Assembly: GCA_029531795.1 (NCBI GenBank)
Contig: JAPEIS010000001.1
Span: 1,116,001-1,180,000 of the forward strand
Reading direction: 5' to 3'
DNA length: 64,000 bases
Origin: Sclerotinia nivalis
Taxonomy: Eukaryota; Ascomycota; Leotiomycetes; Helotiales; Sclerotiniaceae
This document shows, in pieces, positions 12,303 through 24,827 of the stretch; position 1 is the first letter of the stretch; each line of letters begins with the position of its first letter. The position numbers were made by a program, and so were the translations under genes. The notes below the pieces were generated by a model. The model searched no databases. It was given only the letters and a program-made list of their open reading frames with translations, and was not told the DNA's origin.

Positions 12303-13310
12303 CTATTCCTCTTCAACTGGGTACAACTGTTTACCAAGAAGCTTATTCATGGTAAACATATGAACTTTCCCCGTATTGAAAACCAATTGCATTTTATCAT
12401 CGCATATAATTTGACGTTTATCGCTGGGGTCTTGAAGGTCGTGAGCTTTAATATGTTCCCAAATCTTCTTGACGACTTGCGGCCGTGATAACTGGTTATA
12501 TATGTTAGTATGGGAAGATGCTCATTAGACAATGATACGTACTGTTGGCTCCCCTACCAAATCTGCCAAAGCTGCGGAAAGATTATATTGTTTCTGCTCA
12601 AATTAGTCCTCTGCAATGATTTGGGAATATTTTCCGGCATCATACATGAAACCCGCCCTTCTTGATGACCTCTTTGGGCTCCCCATCTGAGCCTAATTCC
12701 ATATCACTATCATCCGCCGCCTTGACCTTTGCGGAGGACTTCTTTTTCTTCGGTGTACTCTTGCTTTTCTTGACACCTGCACTTCGTTTGGTTCCACCCC
12801 CTCTGGTTGATCTTGTCCTGCTGTTTTCCTGTGCCTGTAGTAGAGCTGCTAGCTTCGCGTCATCATCCTGCTTCTGTCTCTTCTTCTTTGGCTTTTCATC
12901 TTCATCACAACCATCAATTTCCCGCTTCGGTGTGGGACTTTGCGATCCTTCATCTTTGATGTAGTCACCATTAACATGTCCATTAGTTGCAGGTGGAGAA
13001 TCCTGAGTGTTTTTCGAGACTTCATCAAACCGTTCCAGGATCAAAGCTTTCACAGCATCCTTAAAAGACAACAATTAGCATCGGAAACACGAAACCACAG
13101 GAATAGTACTACCTTTTGGTGGGAGATGTCGAACCCCAATTCTGCTTGAAGATCTTTACGAATCTGTTTGGCTGAGATAGTACTGAGATCACCCTCTTTG
13201 AGAATTCTATCAATGATTATGGAATATTGTGAATTTTCTTCCGAAGATACTTTCAATTAAGTTAGTGGCATATCAAGTAGAGCATAATAGTGTATGGGCT
13301 TACAAGACAT
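12303..13310 (-). CDS. DEK_C + SWIB/MDM2 domain protein, UAF30/TRI1 type
   Basis: Five exons (13304-13310, 13113-13249, 12646-13059, 12543-12593, 12303-12491) give 265 residues. The start is ATG TCT T on a 7-base exon, giving MSLSSEENSQYS. Residues about 1-75 form a DEK C-terminal-like helical domain (YSIIIDRILKEGDLSTISAK). A lysine-rich, acidic linker with nuclear-signal-like KPKKKRQK follows. The C-terminus is a SWIB domain (NLSAALADLVGEPT, LSRPQVVKKIWEHIKAHDLQ, MFTMNKLLGKQLYP). In yeast this architecture is Uaf30, a subunit of the RNA polymerase I upstream activating factor, and its paralogue Tri1. Which of the two is represented cannot be told from sequence alone. Nuclear location is inferred. 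Confidence 0.9.
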
Positions 13311-14704
13311 CGCGTTGTTGGTTAGAGAACTCTTGTACCGATATCAGATCTAGAAGTTGTGCTACCTGCGAGTGAGGGGATATGGATAGAAGAGGGAATC
13401 CTGGGGTAGGTAGGGAAAGTAACAAAATACAAATGGCATCAAGTGAATAAGTGAATCCTGAGCTAAAGAGGCCAAATGATTGGAAACCCTTCTTTACCTG
13501 CAGTAAAGATAGAAAGAACTTTTTTTTATCTGCTAGTACGCCAAGTTTGATGTTGGAATATTATTGTTATTGTTGTCGCATTAACAAAATTAACCACAAG
13601 AAACTAAAAGAATAAATAAAGAAATTCCATCCAAAAAAACACAAGTAAAGTGATTGCAAGATGGTTCGAATTGTGTTTTGTTTTATGATCAAAATTAGTA
13701 CTAGAATTTATGGGCATAGATAGGTATAAAGTATGAAGTATGAATGTATGAAGTTTTGTTTCCAAAATGTGGTTTTGATGGAAAGTTGTGCCCAGGTGAT
13801 GATTGATGCGACGAGAATGCAAGGATTAGTAGTCTAAGCCCAAAGCCTAGCCTTTTAAGCCTTTGTTATTAGCTCCGGGATGTTCTAGATAACCTCGTGG
13901 ATCTGTGCTTACAGTTTATGAAGATTAAGACAGTTGCTTTCTGTATATTCTCAATTCTTTATTCTTCGATTTGACCATATGTGTTGAGCAGTAAATATTA
14001 GGTAAATAGTAGTATTAAAACATTAATTGGACAAATGTATCTGCGCTGAGATCATTCCCACTATACATCATTCATTCAATCAATTATAGAATGACATTTG
14101 AGTGTCAATTGAGTAAATATCCATGTACATATACTGAGATCATTTGTGTTATATATCATCATCCGACTACTTGTAGATTATATACCTATCTACATTCATT
14201 CAGGTGTCAATTAAGTAAGTACATTTACATTATGATAATTTCTACTATATATAAGCAGTTCTACTATAGCTACCTACCTGTTTTGTCTAAGAGCTTCAAT
14301 CCGAGGTGAAAATCGGTTTTACTATGTAGTCATCAACCCCATCACCTTCTTATGGAATAATACATCTAATATCAAAGTACCAATTCAGTAAAACGTATCT
14401 CCGCTGAGGTCATTTTAACTACCTAGAGTAGTATATTCACTTCCCATGTTGAAGTATCACTAGATATATGGCAAAGTATCATTGGAATAAAGAAGTGAAT
14501 AAATTCGATTCGAACAAAAATGTATTGATCACTGCTATTATCCTTCACAAACCACCACCCAAGTACATATGCTTCAGGACAACCCCCAATTTTCCTTTTG
14601 GTATTGATCACGATCCGTTATCCAAAAAGAGAGGGTATCCCAAGCCATTTTATAGCCATTTGCGCCATAAGTAATGATACAACCACACCAAAACCATGGC
14701 CACC
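13311..14704. other. Intergenic: promoter of the SWIB gene, 3' UTR of ire1
   Basis: About 1.4 kb of AT-rich sequence between two minus-strand genes. I see no coding sequence or RNA gene. The left part should carry the SWIB gene promoter, the right end the ire1 3' UTR. Confidence 0.6.
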
Positions 14705-17700
14705 TTAAAGCCCAGCCGGTCCATAATATTCCTTGAAACGATCCACCTGATCCCATTCCACTTCATACACAACATTCCAACAGACGATTAATAGGTTAGG
14801 GAATTTCCTAGTCCAAAAACTGAGATAACCATCGGGTAAGGGACCGACATCTTTCTTTAACTTGTCGGGCATGTCCTCATAGTGATTCTTCTTGTTCCGT
14901 AAAGCTCGAAGGAGATCCAAAAGTCGCGTACCGGTATACTTCCTCTGTTTGCCCATTGAATCCACGAACTCTTTCCCAAGCGGCTTAAGAAAATCACCGT
15001 GACAGACATCAACAGCCCACCTCTCAAGTTCCAGAAGGGCAGGACTGGGAGGATCCCGCTTTTCTTTTTCAAAGTGGTCAGAGACATCACAAAGGAAGTT
15101 CAGTCGCTTTTTTGCTGACCAGAAAAAGGGATGCGCCATAACTTGTGCTGCGACTGGACGAGATTTTGGCTCTTTACCAAGCATGGAGCTGATTAGGTCT
15201 TTAGCCTCAAAGGCATAATCTCCGAGGACTTCCAAAAGACCCAAATTAAAATTATCTTTGCGAATATTTACCTCCCGCATATATCGATCACCACAATCGA
15301 AAGGGTGGCTACCTTTAGTTAAAACGTAGAAGAAGACCAATCCAAGAGAAAATATATCGATAGCACGTGTGGCTCTGCGATTGGGTAGCATATCCGAGCT
15401 GACGAGGATTGAGCCCGATCCGCCACCATCTGTGCTTGTATCGACCATAGAGCCTTGTTTTATATCATCATCAAGAAGAAGTTCTGGTGCTCGCCAGCCA
15501 GATGTACCGGCTGCATGAGCAGTAGTAGCCCTGAAAGATGACTGCTCGACTTCTAATTTCTTGCATAGCCCGAAGTCCGAAACGAGTAGTCGGGGTTTAC
15601 CGTTCTTACCCATCGCAACTAAAATATTCTGCGGTTTTAGATCACGATGGACGATACGGAGGTTGTGAAGATGCTGGATGCCGTTGGCAATTTGGTAGAG
15701 TACGTTGGGCAGATCCTTTTCACCACCTTGCGCTAAGTCTCTGTGTAAGTGTGGCTTCTCAATGACATCGGCTAACGATGCCGGACACAACTCCAGAGCG
15801 ATATAAAGAAATCCAGCAGCGCTCTGTTGTGCAAAGTATCGAATGACTAATATGATGTTAGAGGGTGATAAGAAACTGGGTCATTATGTGCCTTACCATT
15901 TGGATGATCGTCACTCTCTCGTAATAGTTTGGTCTCTTGGGACGCGATGTCATAGAATTGAATGAGCATCCTCTTAACGGCAACAGCACGGCCATCGAAA
16001 TTTCCTTCGAAGACCATGGTACCGTTGCTACCCATCCCAACTAGTTTATTTTGGTCCACCTCCAATGCCCCGATACGAATTTTGGAACCAGAAACTTCTG
16101 CAGGATCATTAGACACAGTCTGAATATCTGGCTCGAGTGTTTTCGGTGGAAACATATTTTGCGCATTGTGCACAGCATCCTCAATAGTTGGAGGTGGTTT
16201 CTGCGAGGGGGGATTTTGAGAACTTTCTTGATCACTTCCGGTCTGACCTGTACTTTTGCCTGCTTTTCTGTGTTTGACTCCACCACGTTGTCCTCGCTTT
16301 CTTGGTTTTTTCTTTGCTGGCGAAGCAACATCACCGACATCTTGCGCAACATCTGAGAAGGAGCCAGCGTCATTCACAGCAGCACCTTCGAGTGGTACAA
16401 CTGCAGCAGAGACTTCAGGAGCGTCAGGGAGAGATGAGGAATCCTTAACATCAGGAGGAAGGGCACCAAGAGCTTTATCTTCCGGAATTTCTGGTAAACG
16501 GGCCGCCTCATGACCGGTAATATCTGTGGAATCGTCATTCGGGTTATGGATTGCTGGCATGTCCTTGGTTGTAGATCGATCTTTGTGCGAAACAACATTC
16601 TTTTTATTGTGAAGTCCATGGCGGCCAATCCAAGCTCGTATTTGTCTTTGGTTTGAGATAAGTAGTATCATCAAAAAAAGGATAAGAACAGGATTTTTGA
16701 TGAATTCGACAACACTGTCAATCGCCAACCTTGGAATCTGCTGGAAGCTTTGTAACAGAGTTGGCCCAGCGAGAATTTCTGGGGTAAGGTCTGTGACAGT
16801 CAATTTGCTTTGATTAACATCCTCGAATAAGGGGGCAGATATGGTCCGAAGAGGCTCCGTCTGCATGTCAAGGAAATGAACACCGGTCAGCGCCTCCGCC
16901 AGTTCGGGCTGATTCATTCTTTGCCAATAATCCTTACGTTCCCACAATCCGCGTTGGTAGATTTGAGCTTCATCACCTGCTACGGCTAGCGGATATGATT
17001 TTCCAGACATAGCATAGAGGCTTCCATCTTTAGAAAGATTGATGGCAACCCGGTTTCGATTCTGATCCAATCCTGGCAATTCATTTTCAGCTCTCAATTC
17101 GGGCTTAGGTTGTGGAAGCATCATCAACTTCAGATTCTTCTCCTCAATGCCCCAAGGTCGGAAAATATCAAACACCCTGACGACAGCTGAAGGAAGCTTC
17201 TGTTGAAACAGTAGTTCGTGTTCCCTGTTCCGTTCACGATCGAACCCCATTACACGGCCATCTTGACCAGCTAGGATATATTTGCTATCGAGGGTTTGGT
17301 GATATTTGTCTCCGTATTTTTTCGCATCTTGAACATTAGGACCCCATTCATTGTACATTAATGTAGCGATTGGATGGTGATCCTTGCCTACGATATTTAC
17401 TTCGTACTTTGACAATCCCAGCCAAATCGTAGGGTTTTGACATTCGTCGGCTTCTCTACCCACAAATCCATTTTTTGGACTACAGCTTTGATCCTTTGTA
17501 TCGACGATGTAATCTCCTCCAAAGACCTGCAATATTTTTCCATTGGTGGCATCAACCTGCACCATCTGGGTCTTCCTTGAGCCGGTATATACGACCTCGG
17601 GGTCGTCACTTTGGTAAGGTGACATATCATCAACTAATTTCTTCATTGTTAGGCCTGTGTCGACCAAGCCGCCGTTCGGAACATCCGGTCGATATATCCA

Positions 17701-18402
17701 TAAACCACCATGTTCAGTGGGTTCCACAATCCAGACGTAATCGTCAATACCCCATGTCGACGTGGGAACCTCGTTGAAATCGGCAGATTTGTTTCTTTTG
17801 TGATGTTTGGTTGAAATCATCGAGACTTCAGGTAATTCTATGGACATCCATCAGCATTCGTGACTCTTTTCATGGCATGGAGTAAAGCATGCAACAAGAT
17901 GACTTCATTCGGACTACTTACCCATCCGCCATTTCTGTTTACCCGTTTTCCTATCGCGTGCCCACACACTTCCATCAACGGTCGCCAGTAGCACAAAATC
18001 TTCTACTTCCCATTCTTGGAGATCCCGCGCACTCGGCTGCGAAGAACCCCATCCGGTAGACTGGAGGCTGCTAGACTCGAGTCTACTGGACTGTGCAAGA
18101 TGTGAAGGAGCTAATGGTGCTGAATCGGCGCTCGCATCGACTTTTTCGTGAATTCCGGCGTTTACGCTCAAAGTATTCTTTCTTCGTGGAATGTTCAAAG
18201 GAGTCTCGATGGTTTTTACTTTAGTTGCTTCGAGAGGAGTCCGCATTCCCTCAGAAGTGATTGCTTCAAGCGGGGATTCATGTTGCCTTAGAGCTGATCG
18301 CTGCTGCTGCTGAGCTTCGACTAACCATGGTAAAACACATAAGAATGCTGCGAAGATGAATATACTATTCACGGCTTCGCCACAGGCCTGGGGCCTGACC
18401 AT
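14705..18402 (-). CDS. ire1: IRE1, ER stress sensor kinase/endoribonuclease
   Basis: Three exons (17922-18402, 15897-17837, 14705-15846) give 1187 residues. Family role: an ER membrane sensor of unfolded proteins whose cytosolic kinase-RNase splices the HAC1/hacA mRNA. Seen: an N-terminal signal segment (IFIFAAFLCVLPWLVEA); a lumenal beta-propeller-like region starting DFVLLATVDGSVWARD; a transmembrane helix near residue 545 (NPVLILFLMILLI); a Lys/Arg-rich linker (KKKPRKRGQRGG); a kinase domain from about residue 755 with VAVKRM, HRDLKPQN, SDFG and RAPELL; and a C-terminal KEN RNase domain (LLDLLRALRNKKNHYEDMP). All key kinase residues are present. The reading frame is intact across both splices. 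A perfect hairpin lies just upstream of the start codon. Confidence 0.96.
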
Positions 18403-20338
18403 GATTGAAGGTCAACGTGTACTTATTAATACTTCGCACAGAGCGAAGTATGTTGAAAGAGTAATTTATTTCTAAAGGCTGGCGATGAAAGGAGGTATCG
18501 TATGACGTCCAAGTCGGAAAGAAAGTTGGAACAAAGATGATTTTTGGTTGTTGAATAGAATTATATTGACTCGGAATGAGTTCGAGTCCAACAATACTCC
18601 AGTAGAATGATAACAAATTCCTAAACTGCCTTTGGTGAAACGAAAAGAGGGATGAATACTTGGAGGGATGGATGGGATAAATTCAAAATGTGGTTATAGC
18701 GTGTGCGCGGTGATTCGAATTAAATAAAGTAGGGCGCTAACAAACGATCCAATCCACTACAGTACCTAGTATATGGAACCCCGAGCTTTTACAGAGTAAT
18801 AATTACCTAGTAATTGATCGATAGGTATACGAAATTGAAATGTGGAGTGGGAATGAAGTGCGGGATGAAAAGGAAGGAACTAGAAGCATGATCATGTACT
18901 TTTGAAAAATATATTAGAAAAATATATTAGAAGTTAAAATCTTAAACAGATAACCAAGTTTAGAAGTTGGTGGTGCAAGAACTTGAAAGGAGGAAAAATA
19001 AATTAGGGGTAAGATATATCTTCTGTTTCTTCTCCTGCCTTCAGCTTACGTTACAGTACTACGTATTCGGTTCTATGAGGGATTCAAAATAGCCATCAGC
19101 TTACACGTCCTTGTAACTCGTTCCACCAACATTTTCTTCTCCTTGCTTTATGATCATCACCATTCAAATTTCACACACCTTGCACCATACCAATCTTGAG
19201 ACTCGATAGTTACTTGGGAGGCTTAATACAAGGGGTTTATTGTCGCAGTTTAGATCTTGTTTGAAAGAGTTAACTGAATGTATGAGTATTGCACAGTACA
19301 TGTACTCAAGTATGAGATAAATGTATTTGATACATATGGAGGCAAAAGGTTGATTGAAGGCATTTATCACGGTCAGTACAACTGATGGAAGTGACACACA
19401 ATTGCGTTTATGGAGTACTTATCATACATAGATAAATTAGATAGCAAATACTGAAACATTGTATTAATAGATTTTCAGTCTATGAGCTTCATATCTGCTT
19501 TATAAATTCTCATTTCAAAGTCTCAATTATTTTTAAAATTCCTCTTTGCCATCACAAATACATCTGCAGCAATACATTTCCCTTTCTCGGACAAGACCCA
19601 TTAACTTGGCTCTCATACATTCGAAACAGTTTGCAATCTATTCATAAGCCTCTGTTCCAAAGATTGTTTTGTCACGGAAAGTATCCGAAAAGACCATTAC
19701 CAACAACAGGAGAGTGGTGTGCTAACGGGTACAAACATGAGAAGAGATTGAAAATATCAAGGGTACCAAAATGCATGGAGTTTTAATGGAAACACACTCT
19801 TTTCCTCGTCCCATAGAGATGATCTTAAACGGAGATCGCAGTAAAGCTTACACAGGGAAATAATAAAATAAAAGGGGATCTACCAACCAACATATTCACT
19901 GGAGGAACAATTTTTAGACTTTCCCACAATGACTATCGATGAATAGAAATAATTCTATTCGTGAGTACATATGAACCATACCTATGTACCTTGTAGCCTG
20001 TAACTTTGCATTTATCGGCATTTCAAAGGCACAGGCATTTCAGCGCCTATTTTGTACATCGAACGGCTGTAACAAAGGCAAAGTCGATTAACATATCTAC
20101 TCACACAGCTGGTATAGTCAAATGTTGGTTCTTGCCTCCACGAGCTGACGTCCATGCGGTTCGCTTTTGGAGGTAGATCCCATTGGTTGGAGATCCAAAA
20201 ATTGGACTCCACATAAGACCATGAGCATTTAGAGGTTGTTCATCCATTCATTATTGTTGCTGCAATATGTCTATGGTATAGTTGGTACAAAATCCCCTTG
20301 ACCATTTTTGCCTCTTCGTTTTTTTGGTTTCATTATGC
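18403..20338. other. Intergenic: ire1 promoter and leader, 3' end of cct2
   Basis: No gene is seen in 1.9 kb. The left part is the ire1 promoter and 5' leader. A duplicated AT-rich 13-mer (AAAAATATATTAG) lies at about 18905-18930. The right end must carry the cct2 3' UTR. Confidence 0.6.
18429..18451 (-). promoter_or_regulatory. Perfect 9-bp stem-loop in presumed ire1 5' leader
   Basis: ATACTTCGC and its exact complement GCGAAGTAT flank a five-base loop (TCTGT in the sense strand). It sits 27 to 49 bases upstream of the ire1 ATG, so it is probably transcribed in the leader. The loop does not match the CNGCNGN consensus cut by IRE1. A function in translation or as a transcription factor site is inference only. 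Confidence 0.5.
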
Positions 20339-22032
20339 TCATCTTTCTCTTCTCCGTGGAGCGCTGCGAATGATATTGTCCACTCTGAGGAGGAGCTACT
20401 CAATGTTAGTATTGTAAGCATATGTTGGATTGATGATACTGACCTCTGCTGCCTCAGATGCAGATGAAACTACCGCCTTTTTCAACTTGTAACTTTCAAT
20501 AACTCCCAATTCCCGCATGTCTGCGATTCCACCTCCTGGTGTCAAGAGATCCAGTCCGTATGTGGACATACCATCATAAATAGCTGTTCGAAGTCTAGCA
20601 ACTAAATCACTTGAATCATAACCGGCGTTGTCGGCCAGGATGGTGGGTAGTTGACGCAGTGCTACTGCAAAAGAGCCAACAGCGATTTGCTTCTTGCCGT
20701 CTACTTTGACTGCGGCGCCTTCAACAGCCTTAGCCATCAACATCTCGGCACAGCCTCCACCAAGGGTAGTTCTTGGCTCCTTTACAGTTTGTGAAAGGAC
20801 TGCAAGAGCATCATGAAGAGATCTCTCTGCTTCGTCGAGTAATTGCTCGGTAGCTCCTCTTAGCACAATCGTGCAAGCTTGACCAGCAGCAACACCAGAG
20901 AATTTAATGAGAGTATCTTCGCCAATGATGACTTCCTCAATCAAGTCACAATGGCCAAGCTTGACTTGATCTGGGTGGTCAAACGTCGATGTGATCTCGC
21001 CACCAGTAACCAGAGCCAGTCTTTCAATACCATCGAAATCGGCATGCTCAATGGACATAATGCCGGCATCTGAAAAGAGTTGTTCCGGCCAGTTGTAGAT
21101 GAGTTGTCTGTTGATGAAGCAGTTGATACCATGTGCCTTGATCTTGTCCACCTTTGCCTTCATCTTGTCTTTCTCGGCCTTCTCCAATTCAGCCAACTTT
21201 CCAGTAGAGCCAACCTTTACTCGGGCACCGAAAATCTTAATCTTATCTGTGTCCATAGCAGTATTTGCAACAAGAATCTTAGCCTTTTCTAATCGTTTAG
21301 GTTGGTTAACTCCAATTTTCTTGTCCAAAATAAAACCCTCATCGAGATATGAATCGCTCAATTTTCCACCAGCCTTTTTGATGATTTGGATGTGACTTAA
21401 ATCCGAAGAACCCTTCATACGTAAAACAGCGTCGACGGCCAACTCAGCGAATTGAATTCGATCTTGCGAGAGGACCTTGGAACTTAAAGTTGTGCGTGCG
21501 ATGGCTAACAGATCTTTTCTGAAAGCTTCGGCATTGCTGCTATGGTCCACCGCCGACTTCTCCAATGCTGAAAGGGCCGCCTGGCTCGCTATTCTATAAC
21601 CTTCGATAATGGTCTGCGGATGTATCTTTTTGTCAACCAGCTTCTCAGCCTCTCGCAAAAGCTCTGCGGCTAATACGGTAACAGATGTAGTTCCGTCTCC
21701 AACCTCGTCGTCCTGAACTTTGGAAATATTGACAAGAACTTTGGCAGCTGCGTTATCTAAAGCTATAGCCTTGAGAATGGTAGCACCGTCGTTTGTAACT
21801 AAAATTTCGCCGGTACTTGCACTCTGAAGAATCTTATCCATACCCTTTGGCCCTAAAGTTGATTTGACTACACAGAAGTTTAGCAGACTGCATTCCGAAG
21901 CTTCATGGAGGGGTTCATGTTACCTAGGTCTCCAACTGCAATAGCACCAACAAAAGCAGAGAGACGAGCGTTCTCTCCCTTCTCCTCGGTCGTACCATCT
22001 TCAAAGATTTGTGTAGGATTAAAGGAAGCCAT
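20339..22032 (-). CDS. cct2: T-complex protein 1 subunit beta (CCT2 chaperonin)
   Basis: Three exons (21924-22032, 20444-21867, 20339-20395) give 529 residues, the normal length for CCT2. Family role: one of eight subunits of the cytosolic TRiC/CCT chaperonin that folds actin, tubulin and WD-repeat proteins with ATP. Seen: [13 protein letters not shown] at the N-terminus, [12 protein letters not shown] and NDGATIL across the first splice, the ATP-binding motif GDGTTS, and [10 protein letters not shown] late in the protein. The last exon encodes only [18 protein letters not shown], which matches the conserved CCT2 tail. An ACTAAC branch site lies in the last intron. It is divergent from the eIF3b gene. 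Confidence 0.96.
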
Positions 22033-22490
22033 CTTGCCTTGTATGAAGATTTGCTACGATTTTTTTGGTGAAACACCTCGTCGTCGCGTAAAGTTTCTCA
22101 AAGGGTGCGTCGAATAGTAATCGCTAATGTGGCTCTAAAATAGTTCGTTAGTGGCTCGCACACGAAAATTAAAGTTGGGGAAAATCGATTTTTTGGCAGC
22201 CTTGTCTATTATTTGAAGAACCTGAACCCACCACTTACATTCTTTTCAGGGAATTTTGTCCTTTGCTTGTGAATTAATTGTATGCAAAAGTTCAGAACTT
22301 TGGTTACAATAATTCAAAACCAAAAATATCTAAATCACATCGAATAGTTAAATTCAAAATAGACTACACAGAAGTGGGCTAGTGGGGTCAAAATTTCCAA
22401 ACGAATTCACACAAAAACTCACCACCAACAATAATCGAACTGACAAAAGCACGCGCAAACGCTGTTGGTTGATCGCATCATATCGCAATC
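22033..22490. promoter_or_regulatory. Bidirectional promoter, cct2/eIF3b
   Basis: The start codons of cct2 (-) and the eIF3b gene (+) lie 458 bases apart, so both promoters and leaders must fit here. The sequence is AT-rich; I identify no specific factor site with confidence. Confidence 0.65.
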
Positions 22491-24827
22491 ATGGCGCCAA
22501 GTTTCGATCATCTCCCAGATCCGGAGGAGGACGAGTATGATGAGGAAGAGCTCGATATTTCCGATTTGAGAGAACGTTTCGAGGTTCAACTTGAACAAGG
22601 ACTCGATACTTTTGTTGTTATTGATGGCCTCCCAGAAGTTAACGAGGATACCAAGCCGAAGCTGATTAAGTTTTTATTGAGAAAATTGGACTCTGTTGGT
22701 CAAACAAAAAAGGACTCAATACACATGCCCATCGGGCCAGATGGCAAATCGTTCAAGTAAGCTTCAGACGTTATTTGCCCCGCTTCGATATGTATATTGA
22801 TAAGAGTAGATTTGCTTTCGTCGAATACTCGTCCCCTGCTGAAGCTATCGCTGCATGCAAAGCCCTCGACGGCGTACCCCTCGACAAGAAACATACTCTC
22901 CGAGTCAACAAATTGACAGATATTGATCGCTATGGTCGTGAAGGACGTATCGACGAAAATTACACCCCTCCAAAAATCGAAGAGTTCACCGAGAAGGAGC
23001 ATTTGAGATCATGGCTCGCAGATCCAGCTGGACGTGGACGTGATCAATTTGTCATGTATAAGGATGATCGAGTACAAGTTTTCTGGAACAACGAGAAGGA
23101 TGCACCAGAAAGCATCGTCGATCGCCAACACTGGACCGAGTCGTTCGTACAATGGTCACCACAAGGTACTTTCTTGACTTCAATGCATCAGCAAGGTGTA
23201 CAACTTTGGGGTGGGCCATCTTGGACTAGACAAAAGCGTTTCGCGCATCCATTCGTCAACCTCGTCGACTTTTCGCCGGGAGAGAAATACCTTACAACAT
23301 GGTCAAATCGACCAATTAGCATTGGAGAGGAAGGACACCCAGCTTTATCGGTTGATGATGATGGAAAGAACTATGTTATTTGGGATATCGAGACAGGCTT
23401 GCCATTGCGTTCATTCGCTAACCTCGATTTACCAAGTACTAGCGTTGATGCAGATGGTAACCCTGTGAAGAGAAAGATTCAATGGCCAGCTTTCAAGTGG
23501 TCATCAGATGACAAATATGTTGCTCGTTTGACTCAAGGCTCATCGATCTCCGTCTATGAATTACCTAAAATGAACCTTTTGGACAAAACCTCCATCAAAA
23601 TTGACGGTGTGATGGACTTCGATTGGGCACCAGCAACCCCCCACCGTGAGGGTATCAAGAACTATGAGCAGCTGTTCTGCTATTGGACCCCTGAAATTGG
23701 CAGCAACCCAGCGAAGGTTGGATTGATGAGCATTCCATCTAAAGAAGTTGTCCGAACTTTGAACCTTTTCAGTGTGACGGACGCAAAGCTTCACTGGCAA
23801 TCAGATGCCTCATATTTGTGTGTGAAGGTTGATAGACATTCAAAGTCAAAGAAATCTCTGGCAACCAGTTTGGAGATCTTCCGTGTAAAAGAAAAGGGGG
23901 TACCTGTTGAGGTTGTCGATTCAATCAAAGACACCGTCATCAACTTCGCCTGGGAGCCAAAGGGTGACCGTTTCGTTATCATCACAACCGCAGAAGTTGT
24001 TGCAGCCACAGCCGTTCCACCTAAGACATCCGTTTCCTTCTTTTGTCCAGAAAAGGTCAAGGGCAATGGCGTCGGTAACTTCAAGCACATCCGCACATAT
24101 GACAAAAAGAACAGCAATGCCATCTACTGGTCTCCAAAGGGTAGATTTGTCATTGTGGCTACAGTTCACTCTCAACAAAGTTTCGACATGGAGTTTTATG
24201 ATATGGACTTTGAGGGCGAGAAACCCGAAAGTGATAAGGACCTAACAGCCAATTTACAACTCATGAATACTGCAGATCATTATGGTGTAACAGATATCGA
24301 TTGGGATCCCACAGGACGGTTCGTTGCTACAAGTGCCAGTATTTGGAAGCACACCGTAAGTATCGTCAATATTGTTATTTTTTCAGCAGCTAACTATTAA
24401 ACAGATGGAGAACGGTTACCACTTGTACGACTTTAAGGGCGAGCAGTTTCGTGAAGAACCAGTCGAGAAGTTCAAGCAATGGTTATGGCGCCCTCGACCA
24501 CCTACTCTGCTCAGTAAAGAAGAACAAAAGCAAATCCGCAAGAATCTCCGTGAATACAGCAAGGTATTCGACCAAGAAGATGCCGATCGTGGCGCATCCG
24601 CCGATCTTGCCGTTGTCGAACACAGACGTAGACTCTTGGACGAGTGGCTTGCATGGAGGGCTAATATCGAAGAGGATGTTGAGGCCGAGAGAGAAGATGC
24701 AGGCCTTCCTCAGGATCCTCTGGAGCCTCTCAAATCTAAAATGGCAAGTGGTGATGAAGGACAAGCCATTGAGATTGAGGAGATTGTTGAAGAGATTGTT
24801 GAGGAGACTGAGGAGATTATATCATGA
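22491..24827 (+). CDS. prt1: Translation initiation factor eIF3 subunit b (Prt1)
   Basis: Three exons (22491-22756, 22810-24355, 24405-24827) give 744 residues, the normal size for fungal eIF3b. Family role: scaffold subunit of eIF3 that binds the 40S subunit and organises eIF3a, g, i and j. Seen: an acidic N-terminus ([14 protein letters not shown]); an RRM at about residues 40-125 ([15 protein letters not shown], then [15 protein letters not shown] read across intron 1); a nine-bladed-propeller region with repeated WSP/W motifs ([33 protein letters not shown]); and a C-terminal helical region binding partner subunits ([11 protein letters not shown]). Intron 1 is 53 bases and intron 2 is 49 bases. 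The frame is intact. Confidence 0.96.

Noticed and set aside
18429..18451. The ire1 leader hairpin as an IRE1 cleavage site
   Set aside because: The loop does not fit the seven-base CNGCNGN consensus; kept only as an unexplained stem-loop.
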